A stretch of 21,244 nt of DNA, taken from NCBI GenBank assembly GCA_003151275.1, contig PLXC01000034.1, positions 1 through 21,244 on the forward strand, in the 5' to 3' direction. Position 1 is the first letter of the stretch. Each line of letters opens with the position of its first letter. Position numbers and translations under genes: made by a program. The notes beneath the pieces were generated by a model. The model saw only the letters and a list, made by a program, of their open reading frames with translations. It made no database searches and was not told the DNA's origin. The DNA is from Candidatus Melainabacteria bacterium. GTDB lineage: Bacteria; Cyanobacteriota; Vampirovibrionia; Obscuribacterales; Obscuribacteraceae. Below are positions 7,477-14,429 of the stretch, piece after piece.

Positions 7477-9102
7477 ATGCACTTCAGTCCGGTCTACTTG
7501 ATCGATCTTGCTGTAATCGTCATTTATTTTGTCAGCGTCGTCTATGTCGGGCTGCGCTTTGGTCAACGTGAAGAGAGTTTGGCTGGTTTCGCCCTGGGTG
7601 GTCGATCAATTCCCTGGGTGGCGGTTCTGGCCTCGATAATCGCAGCAGAAACAAGCGCAGCCACGTTTCTGGGAACACCGGGCGAAGGCTTCGAGCTGGT
7701 CAATTACACCTATTTGCAAATTGCGCTTGGCACGATCGTTGGCCGCATCATCGTCGCCTGGATTTTCCTCAAGCCGTTTTTCGACTATAACGTTTACTCG
7801 ATTTATGAATATCTGGAAATTCGCTTCGGGGGCGGCACTCGAACAGCAGCCTCGATGGTGTTTTTGATCACTCGCGTGCTAGCTTCAGGAGCGAGACTAT
7901 ACGTTGCCGCCATCGTTCTTGCCGTCGGTTTTGCTCTGTTTACTGGCGCTCAGCCGACCCAAACTCAGCAGATGTATATCTATCTCGGATCGATACTGTT
8001 CATCACAATTTTGACCGCAATATACACTTCCATCGGTGGCATTAAAGCAGTCGTCTGGACTGACTGCATCCAATCAACTGTAATGATCGGTGGTGCGATC
8101 AGCGCAATTGTGATTCTGGTCATCAACATGCCTGGTGGCTGGTCTACAGTCAGTCATTTCATCAGTAGAACGCCGATGCCTATGATTACTGTGGGCACTA
8201 CCAGTGGTGCCACCTTTGCTACCAATCTCAGGAACATACTAACATCTGACTACACAATATGGGCAGCTTTATTGGGTTCCACCTTCACCACCCTGGCTAC
8301 CCATGGTACCGATCAGGACATGGTGCAGCGCATGTTAACTGCGCCGGATTACAAGAAGAGCCAGATGTCCCTAGTTACGTCTGGTCTTGCCGACATACCA
8401 ATCGGATTCATTTTTTTGACAATTGGTATTCTGATGCATTGCTTTTACCAAGTGCATCATGATCCGATGCTGCCACACAAGAACACCGAGATATTTGCCT
8501 ATTTCATTCTTACTCAGATGCCTGTAGGTCTACGCGGTCTTTTAATTGCCGGAATCTTCGCCACGTCGATGGGCTCGCTCAGCGCCGCTTTGAATGCATT
8601 GGCAACCAGCTTTACGCGCGACTTTTACGAGCGTCACAAGCCGGCGCAATCGGACAAACAATCCGTAGCTGCGGCTCAGTTATTCACTTATATTTTCGCA
8701 GGACTGATGATTGTGGTGGCTGGCGCCACGGCTTACTTCGTGATTAATCATCCCGAGTCGCGCATCATTCCTATTGTGCTTGGCATTTTCGGATACACAT
8801 ACGGCTCACTTCTGGGCATCTTTCTGCTTGGACTGCTGACCAAAACGCGAGGCTCCGACTCCGGCAACTATGTGGCAATGATTGCCGGCGCGATTGTCGT
8901 ACTGATCATAACCGGGGCTCCCAATCAGCTTCTTGAATCATGCGGATTGGCACGCATTGTTGCCCTTGATTCGGTGCCGATAGTCTCATTTCCATGGCGA
9001 ATCATGTTCGGGGCATTGACCACTTTGGCGGTGGCCGCCTTGTTTAAGCGCAAGATCGCCGACGCATCCATACAAGTGCCTGAACTAGAACCTGCGCTAT
9101 AA
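7477..9102 (+). CDS. Sodium:solute symporter (SSS family)
   Basis: A multi-pass inner-membrane transporter of 541 residues, about the family's normal length (13 membrane segments expected). Family landmarks are in order: FALGGRSIPW near 37-46, the AETSAATFLGTPGEGF stretch that forms part of the sodium site, the signature GGIKAVVWTD at 187-196 and SMGSLSAALNALATSFTRD, the counterpart of the S-T-rich helix that completes the sodium site. It imports a small organic solute with sodium. The ATG at 7477 has AGG five bases upstream and starts right before the first membrane helix. The NagZ-like gene follows after 35 bases and is probably in the same transcript, which hints at an amino-sugar or muropeptide-derived substrate; that is inference, since the family also carries sugars, amino acids, nucleosides and vitamins. 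Confidence 0.93.
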   Translation: MHFSPVYLIDLAVIVIYFVSVVYVGLRFGQREESLAGFALGGRSIPWVAVLASIIAAETSAATFLGTPGEGFELVNYTYLQIALGTIVGRIIVAWIFLKPFFDYNVYSIYEYLEIRFGGGTRTAASMVFLITRVLASGARLYVAAIVLAVGFALFTGAQPTQTQQMYIYLGSILFITILTAIYTSIGGIKAVVWTDCIQSTVMIGGAISAIVILVINMPGGWSTVSHFISRTPMPMITVGTTSGATFATNLRNILTSDYTIWAALLGSTFTTLATHGTDQDMVQRMLTAPDYKKSQMSLVTSGLADIPIGFIFLTIGILMHCFYQVHHDPMLPHKNTEIFAYFILTQMPVGLRGLLIAGIFATSMGSLSAALNALATSFTRDFYERHKPAQSDKQSVAAAQLFTYIFAGLMIVVAGATAYFVINHPESRIIPIVLGIFGYTYGSLLGIFLLGLLTKTRGSDSGNYVAMIAGAIVVLIITGAPNQLLESCGLARIVALDSVPIVSFPWRIMFGALTTLAVAALFKRKIADASIQVPELEPAL

Positions 9103-9137
9103 TTGCCTGCACTTGATTCCCTTTTGAGTGCTAAGCA

Positions 9138-10193
9138 ATGCAAAAGTTCACTGGCGGCGAATTTATAGTCATGGGAGTTCCGGCCGAAACGCTTGATGCC
9201 AAGACCCGAGACATCATCAAGCGTGTGCAACCGAGTGGCTTCATTCTCTTTGCGCGCAATATCAAGAATCCTCAGCAGCTGCGTGATCTGACTGATAGCC
9301 TGCGCGAATCGGTGGCTCACGAACCGATTATCACAATTGATCAGGAAGGCGGTCGTGTTTCTCGCCTCAAAGAATTCATGACGGAGCCACCAAGTGCCAG
9401 ACAATTTGCCAGGTGCGGAGACGTTTCCCTAATAAAAGAACACGGCGTTTTGACGGGCAAACTTTTGCGGATGTTTGGATTTAACTTAAATCTAGCCCCG
9501 GTTCTGGATGTCGAGTTGGACTTCAAGAACGACAATTCGTTAGGCGAACGCACATACGGAAGAACGCCCGAACAAGTGATCGCCAACGCGATGGCATTTG
9601 CAGAAGGAATGCGAAGCGAGAACATTCTTTGCTGCGGTAAGCACTTCCCCGGCTATTCTTGCGCATCGGTCGATCCACACAAGGCGCTGCCGACAGTCGA
9701 TCGTTCGCTTGATGAGATGGTGAAGAACGAGTGGGTTCCCTTTAAAACAATGCTCCACCAGCTTGATACGTTGATGATTGGGCACGTTTCCTATCCCCAG
9801 ATCGATGCCTCTAATTTGCCTGCCACTTTGGCACCGAAGATGGTGCGCGAATTGGTCAGAAAGGAATGGCAGTTCAAAGGTTGCACCATAACTGATGACA
9901 TGGATATGGGTGCAATCAACAAAGCCTACGGAAGCGTCGAAGCAGCCGCCATGGCATTGAAAGCGGGCAACGACTTGATGCTTGTTTGCCATAATATTGA
10001 AGGCGTTCCCAAGATTGCCGCAGCTCTTGCCGGTGTCAGTCGAGATATTCAAGAAGAAGCATTTATTCGGATCAGTGCTTTAAGGAAACGACTTGCACCA
10101 CCGGCAAAATTTTCACTTACTGAGTTTGAGCAGGTTGACGCCGCAGTGAAGAAATTACGCGCTGCAACATTGAAGACGGCTTCGGTTCTCTAA
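9138..10193 (+). CDS. nagZ: GH3 beta-N-acetylhexosaminidase (NagZ-like)
   Basis: A 351-residue single-domain GH3 enzyme, the length of compact NagZ. Motifs: GFILFARNI and IDQEGGRVSRL in the first third, the SLGERTYG loop, K168-H169-F-P-G with the catalytic dyad D179-x-H181, a GHVSYP segment, and TDD (D253/D254) carrying the nucleophilic Asp. NagZ removes N-acetylglucosamine from muropeptides in the cytoplasm during peptidoglycan recycling; no signal peptide is visible, which agrees. The active-site loop reads KHFPGYSCASVDPH where NagZ usually has KHFPGHGDTSTDSH: same length and dyad kept, but the His-Gly-Asp-Thr part is replaced. Substrate could therefore be a related N-acetylhexosaminide. 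It follows the symporter by 35 bases and converges on the kinase gene. Confidence 0.92.
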   Translation: MQKFTGGEFIVMGVPAETLDAKTRDIIKRVQPSGFILFARNIKNPQQLRDLTDSLRESVAHEPIITIDQEGGRVSRLKEFMTEPPSARQFARCGDVSLIKEHGVLTGKLLRMFGFNLNLAPVLDVELDFKNDNSLGERTYGRTPEQVIANAMAFAEGMRSENILCCGKHFPGYSCASVDPHKALPTVDRSLDEMVKNEWVPFKTMLHQLDTLMIGHVSYPQIDASNLPATLAPKMVRELVRKEWQFKGCTITDDMDMGAINKAYGSVEAAAMALKAGNDLMLVCHNIEGVPKIAAALAGVSRDIQEEAFIRISALRKRLAPPAKFSLTEFEQVDAAVKKLRAATLKTASVL

Positions 10194-10246
10194 TTTATCA
10201 ATCCATCAAAAGGCATAGAATGCGGGATAAGGGTGTTGGTAAGTAC

Positions 10247-12187
10247 TTAGACCCCGAAGTTGCTTTCCTTGTTAAAGTGGATTGAGGGAAAGAGAGACCG
10301 CAGGATGCGAAAATCATCGTCTGTTAGTTTAGAACAATTTTCAAGATCGACTGCTAATATGGTTTTGCTTTTGCAAAGCTCTTTCAGTCCGCGCATAGTA
10401 ACTTTCGTTTTGTTCAAAACAACTCTGTCCAATTTGGGCATCTTTGAGAGGTAGCCCATGCCGTCATCATCAATATTGGTACTATCCAAATTCAGCAAAT
10501 GCACATTGGTGTGCTCAAGTGCGCGGAGTCCTCTGTTCGAAACTTTTTTAACTCGACGTATATCCAAGTAAACTAAATCCTTAGACTTAACAACCGCTAG
10601 AAGACTCTTGTCGGTAATTTGGGTCCCATATATGGAAAGGTGTGTCAAACCCTTTATTGTGGCGAGCTGGCCCATACCTAGATCTGTCAGTTTCGTATCG
10701 CCGGCATTGATTTCAACCAATCCGCTAAATTTGGAAAGCTTGGCCGCTCCGTCATCATTGAAATTTGAGTCTTGAAGATCGAGGTGGGATAGTTGCATTT
10801 TGGCGAGCCGATCAAGGTGGTCGTTGTCAATGATGCAGGCGTCCAAAATTAAAGTGTGAATCCATTGTGTGTTTGAAATCAACTCCAATGACTTATCCGA
10901 TACTAGGTTGTACTTGAATACAAAGATATTTTTAGAGTTAGGCTGAGCCAATTTATTTTTTAGCTCATCAGGCGATATCTCCTCGGGTTCCGTGTCGTAA
11001 GGCAACTTTATTGATGTCAGAGAGGACAACGGTACTGACGGTACTGATTCTTTTATGCCGCGTTTATTTGTCATTACTGAACTTGGTTCTGGTGGACGAT
11101 TTAACAGGTGGTAACCGCACAACCAGGTGACACCGGCTGAGAGCATCGCGATCAAAAATAAGAGAGCATAGAAACTGGTGCGTTTCATTGAAACGATCGT
11201 TTCCTCGGGGGGCTTTTGAGTTGCCGCTGATCCTCGAGACGGGGAGATAGATTCGCCTCGTCTTAATGCGGCCAAATCATGAGCGAGTATGCCCAAGTTG
11301 TTGTATCTCTTGTCTGGAGATTTTGCCAACATCGTCGCCACTATCTCCTCAATACCTCGAGGAAACTCGGTACCCAGTGATGCCTCTTTCAGAGTTGGTG
11401 CTACTTCGCCTTGATGTTTCATCATGGTTGACAGAGCATTGTCACCCATAAATGGAGGTGTTCCAGTCAGCGTCTCGAACAACACGCAACCAAGTGCGTA
11501 GACATCCGCTCGGTGATCAACTTTCACCCCGATGCATTGTTCAGGACTCATATAATATGGGCTACCAAAAATTTCCCCTGTTCGCGTAAGCGCTTGAATT
11601 TCTCCGCCTTCGTGCTCAATAAATTTCGCGATGCCAAAATCCACTATTTTGACGCTGCCTTCAGCGTCTATAGGCAGCTTGTTTAGGATCATTATGTTAT
11701 TCGGCTTTATATCACGATGAACGACACCGCACTCGTGGGCATAAGCTAGTCCAAAACAGACCTGCACAAAAATCGGAATCGCATCTTCCAACTTCAAACA
11801 AACCGCGCTCTTTAAACGCTCGCCTAATGTTTCTCCATCTATTAATTCCATGACAAGAAATGGAGTTTGATCGTCTAACACTCCGAAATCGTTGACAGCG
11901 ATAATGTTGGCATGATCAAGCGCAAAGGCAGTGCGAGCTTCGTGCTGAAATCTGCGGATAGCGATATCAGACATGCAGTGCTTTTCTATTGTTTTAAGTG
12001 CAAACTCTTTATTGAGGAAAATCTGATTTACTTTGTAGACGACTCCCATGCCACCGCCTCCGAGGCGGGAAACAACTTTGTAGCGTCCACCTAGGACTTG
12101 ACTAAGTTGAAGATCATTGGTCGCTTCCGTGCGATCAGGATCATCACTCGGCAGGGATTCGACATCATTTGAATCAGATTGCGACAA
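10247..12187 (-). CDS. Transmembrane Ser/Thr kinase with extracytoplasmic leucine-rich repeats
   Basis: A 646-residue Hanks-type kinase. The TTG start at 12187 is supported by AAGGAA six bases upstream. The kinase domain (~35-310) is complete: glycine loop GGGGMG, Lys65 (FALK), H157-R158-D159 with KPNN, D183-F-G and SPEQ; it should be active and cytoplasmic. A Ser/Pro-rich linker leads to one membrane helix (~337-362). The outer part (~425-640) is a ladder of leucine-rich repeats of the type LTDxGMxxLxxxxxLxxLxIxxTxI, common in Planctomycetes and relatives. It looks like a receptor kinase whose LRRs sense an envelope or external ligand. It is the last gene of a minus-strand cluster, 42 bases after the TonB-C-like gene. 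Ligand and targets are unknown. Confidence 0.93.
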   Translation of the reverse strand: MSQSDSNDVESLPSDDPDRTEATNDLQLSQVLGGRYKVVSRLGGGGMGVVYKVNQIFLNKEFALKTIEKHCMSDIAIRRFQHEARTAFALDHANIIAVNDFGVLDDQTPFLVMELIDGETLGERLKSAVCLKLEDAIPIFVQVCFGLAYAHECGVVHRDIKPNNIMILNKLPIDAEGSVKIVDFGIAKFIEHEGGEIQALTRTGEIFGSPYYMSPEQCIGVKVDHRADVYALGCVLFETLTGTPPFMGDNALSTMMKHQGEVAPTLKEASLGTEFPRGIEEIVATMLAKSPDKRYNNLGILAHDLAALRRGESISPSRGSAATQKPPEETIVSMKRTSFYALLFLIAMLSAGVTWLCGYHLLNRPPEPSSVMTNKRGIKESVPSVPLSSLTSIKLPYDTEPEEISPDELKNKLAQPNSKNIFVFKYNLVSDKSLELISNTQWIHTLILDACIIDNDHLDRLAKMQLSHLDLQDSNFNDDGAAKLSKFSGLVEINAGDTKLTDLGMGQLATIKGLTHLSIYGTQITDKSLLAVVKSKDLVYLDIRRVKKVSNRGLRALEHTNVHLLNLDSTNIDDDGMGYLSKMPKLDRVVLNKTKVTMRGLKELCKSKTILAVDLENCSKLTDDDFRILRSLFPSIHFNKESNFGV

Positions 12188-12229
12188 GCAAGGTTCCTTA
12201 TGTTATGGCTATCCAGTTGTTTTTCCGTT

Positions 12230-13003
12230 TTAGCGCCGTTGTCTTTCCACATCACCAAATTGGAAGTTTTGGGATTGGCTTGTCGCAGCAGTCTGAACGC
12301 TTGCCTCTTGCGAGACAATCTGCCGTTTAGACCCTCTAGGGTAAACAAGTATTTTATTGCCTTGCAACTCATTCAGAGTCTGGAGCACCGCTTGATCAAA
12401 GGATGGATAGCGCGACGACTGCGTCAGCCGGATATTGACGATTTTGCGATTGGGCAGGACCGCGCACGAGTACCATGCTGCAACTCCGTTCGGGTAGCGG
12501 GTAAGCATCATCTGCGCACGCGCATCCCAAACGAAGTTAATATCGTTTTGGACATTGATCTTCACCAATGTGCCCTGTTGAATGGTTTGCATAAGATTAT
12601 TGCGCCAGCTATCCCATTCAATTTGCAATTCTTGATCGCCACTATCGGGATCATTCATGGCATTGAGCGCCATTGGCGATTGCGAAGCAGATCCTTGCAT
12701 TGGTCCAGTTCGCGATTGATCCGTTAATCCGCGTTGCTGATCGCCCGTCCAATTTCCACCCTGAACACCACCCGGCAAAGTCCTACTCTGAGTACCTCCT
12801 TGTAGTCCACTTTGTTCGACTGAGCCTTGTAACGGCTTCTTGAATGCAGGAGGGTCTATCGGCGCAATTATGGTCTCCGATGCATCGCCGCTGGGCACGG
12901 CTCTCGAACCGTCGGCCAGAGCCGGCACAGCTATCGTCAGGGAAAAGCCAAAAGCCAAGATCTGGCTCATGACGCTTTTGGACGGTCGTTTAGAGAGTCT
13001 CAT
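12230..13003 (-). CDS. Exported TonB-C-like protein upstream of the LRR kinase
   Basis: A 257-residue protein from the ATG at 13003; no strong ribosome site, and the Met at residue 12 is an alternative start. Residues 1-30 form a signal peptide (basic start, ILAFGFSLTIAVPALA). Residues ~55-115 are a Gln/Gly/Ser/Pro-rich, repetitive linker. Residues ~128-225 resemble a TonB C-terminal domain: WDSWRNNLMQTIQ helix, strands GVAAWYSCAVLPNRKIVNIRL, then the SSRYPSFDQAVLQTLNEL helix and a basic VYPRGSKRQ strand. It lacks TonB's membrane anchor and is likely periplasmic. It lies 42 bases before the kinase start in the same direction, so it is a candidate partner for the kinase's sensor region. It is a distant relative at most of the protein at 831-1349. 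Confidence 0.8.
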   Translation of the reverse strand: MRLSKRPSKSVMSQILAFGFSLTIAVPALADGSRAVPSGDASETIIAPIDPPAFKKPLQGSVEQSGLQGGTQSRTLPGGVQGGNWTGDQQRGLTDQSRTGPMQGSASQSPMALNAMNDPDSGDQELQIEWDSWRNNLMQTIQQGTLVKINVQNDINFVWDARAQMMLTRYPNGVAAWYSCAVLPNRKIVNIRLTQSSRYPSFDQAVLQTLNELQGNKILVYPRGSKRQIVSQEASVQTAATSQSQNFQFGDVERQRR

Positions 13004-13070
13004 TGTGTACTAACTGTTTTTCTTCGGAAGTATTAGAGCGGCACCAACCTCTAGAATACAGTCCTTGAAT

Positions 13071-13286
13071 CTAGCGCGATATAAAATTCGCCAAACTTTG
13101 CCAAGTGTTTTGCCAATTCCCACCAGACCAAACGACTTTGGTGTCACGGTAACATACCGAACCAGGGACATATAACTCATCTTCCTTTAGATCCTCTGGA
13201 TCAGTGCCTAGATCAAAGATCTTATAAAGACGTTTTTCGCTGAGCGGATGCAAGTAAATTCGTAGGTTAAAGAACATCAGTCGCAT
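13071..13286 (-). CDS. Small protein of unknown function, or 3' half of a frameshifted gene
   Basis: A 71-residue frame from the ATG at 13286, with no signal peptide and no recognised family. It is basic and aromatic (RIYLHPLSEKRLYKIFDLG, then SVCYRDTKVVWSGGNWQNTW). Its start overlaps the last 10 bases of the exported 59-aa ORF in another frame, and no ribosome site precedes it. Two readings are possible: translational coupling of two small proteins, or one exported protein of about 125 residues split by a frameshift near 13277-13286. The Trp-rich, folded-looking end favours a real coding region. The next gene begins 67 bases downstream. Confidence 0.55.
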   Translation of the reverse strand: MRLMFFNLRIYLHPLSEKRLYKIFDLGTDPEDLKEDELYVPGSVCYRDTKVVWSGGNWQNTWQSLANFISR

Positions 13287-13456
13287 GGATCAACTACGCC
13301 CATAGTTTGGCCTTGTGCATTTGCATCAGCAATTAATCGTTCTTTTGCTTCTTTCTTTGCATGCATCAACACACCAAATAAATCGACTTCGGCTCTAAGG
13401 CAAAGAGGTAAAACGAATGCAATCGCAATCAATATTGTTAAACAGAACTGTCTCAT
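13277..13456 (-). CDS. Small exported peptide (59 aa), first gene of the kinase cluster
   Basis: From the ATG at 13456 (AGGG eight bases upstream) to the TGA at 13277-13279 the minus strand encodes 59 residues. The first ~22 are a classic signal peptide (MRQFCLTILIAIAFVLPLC), leaving a charged helical remainder (HAKKEAKERLIADANAQGQ) of about 37 residues. No family recognised. It is the first frame of the minus-strand cluster that continues with the 71-aa ORF, the TonB-C-like gene and the LRR kinase. It could be a small exported factor, or the N-terminal half of a gene broken by a frameshift into the overlapping 71-aa ORF. The signal peptide with a ribosome site makes translation likely. Confidence 0.6.
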   Translation of the reverse strand: MRQFCLTILIAIAFVLPLCLRAEVDLFGVLMHAKKEAKERLIADANAQGQTMGVVDPCD

Positions 13457-13569
13457 TGTTTGGCCCTATTTGCCTGGTGACAACCCACCGCCTCATGTAC
13501 AGTACATATGCTAGAGCAAAGAGATTGCAGAATTATGGCAGCTTGATTGAAGCGGCAAAAATGCGCCGG

Positions 13570-13599
13570 TTGCTCCATCCATATGGCAGAATCTATACG
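13570..13599 (+). promoter_or_regulatory. Weak candidate promoter for the exported protein at 13674
   Basis: TTGCTC (13570-13575) and TATACG (13594-13599) are 18 bases apart and lie ~75 bases before the start codon. The matches are modest (3 and 4 of 6). The rest of the 13457-13673 divergent region also holds a perfect ATGTAC-a-GTACAT palindrome at 13495-13507, a possible operator serving either side. Confidence 0.22.
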
Positions 13600-13673
13600 G
13601 CGCGCTACTGGAGGCATAAGCCCAGTATCATCTGCCCACGTTTTACGGATTCATTCGTCTCGTTCCGGTGATT

Positions 13674-14417
13674 ATGAAAACGATCCAGGCAAAGTTAATC
13701 AACTCAGCTGTGTTTTTAATACTCGGCTTTGCATTGCAAAGTTCAAATCTATGTCTAGCTGGTGAGGCGATTTTACTGGTGCAAGAAAGTCCCATTACTG
13801 GAGTCCAAAACATTTACATCACGCCTAAGTCGATGCGTATCGACAATCAAAAAACCGGCACGACGATTGTTAGTAGGGCTCCAGCTTGGGAAGTGGACAT
13901 ATATAACAAACGGAATCGAACTTCGTTTCACAGCACCACAGGTGACTTCAAGGCATCTTTTTTTCAAGGCATTACCAAGGTCTATAGAGAGAACTTCACC
14001 GGACTGAAATGGAAAAAGGAGAGCGCCGAGACACACGAGGGCCTGCCAACCATCAGGTATTCAATTCAATTGAACGGAAAGCAAGGGAAGCTCGACTTAA
14101 TGAGCGTGCGGATTCAAAAGGCAGATTATTGGATTGCCACTAATTTCAAGCTACCTGCCAAGGTTTGCAATGTGCTGGCAATACTTGATTCTGTGCCGTC
14201 TATGGGATTGATTCCTGTTCAATGCACTTACATGGGCGTGGATGGATCGTCGGCGTCTCCGCTGGATACCAAAGTTTTTAAAAGGATCTCAGTCGTGGAT
14301 CCGTTTTTCGAAATCCCAAAATTTGCTGTCGCACAATCAGAGCGCGATGTGTTTATTGATCCTGCTGGTCGCGCGGCGATCGAAGGAATGTTTGGTGATC
14401 CGCCAGCAGCGAAGTAG
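13674..14417 (+). CDS. Exported protein of unknown function
   Basis: A 247-residue protein from the ATG at 13674; a GTG two codons earlier is the alternative. The N-terminus is a signal peptide (KTIQAKLINSAVFLILGFALQSSNLCLAG). The mature part alternates short strands (QNIYITPKSMRID, TTIVSRAPAWEVDIYN, TRYSIQLNGKQGKLDLMSVRI-like runs), suggesting a beta-rich periplasmic fold reminiscent of LolA-type or DUF4412-type proteins, but I cannot claim either. The C-terminus carries a short DPAGRAAIEGMFGDPP tail. It is transcribed away from the kinase cluster and ends 12 bases from the stop of the convergent HEIGH-motif gene. No partner gene suggests a role. Confidence 0.82.
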   Translation: MKTIQAKLINSAVFLILGFALQSSNLCLAGEAILLVQESPITGVQNIYITPKSMRIDNQKTGTTIVSRAPAWEVDIYNKRNRTSFHSTTGDFKASFFQGITKVYRENFTGLKWKKESAETHEGLPTIRYSIQLNGKQGKLDLMSVRIQKADYWIATNFKLPAKVCNVLAILDSVPSMGLIPVQCTYMGVDGSSASPLDTKVFKRISVVDPFFEIPKFAVAQSERDVFIDPAGRAAIEGMFGDPPAAK

Positions 14418-14429
14418 ATATAAATAGGA

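Noticed and set aside
831..13003. Idea that the two TonB-C-like proteins form a TonB-ExbB-ExbD uptake system
   Set aside because: No ExbB, ExbD or outer-membrane receptor gene is present, and both proteins lack the TonB membrane anchor.
13417..13671. 84-codon plus-strand frame before the exported protein gene
   Set aside because: Starts opposite the exported 59-aa peptide, has no ribosome site and shows no protein-like pattern; treated as promoter region.
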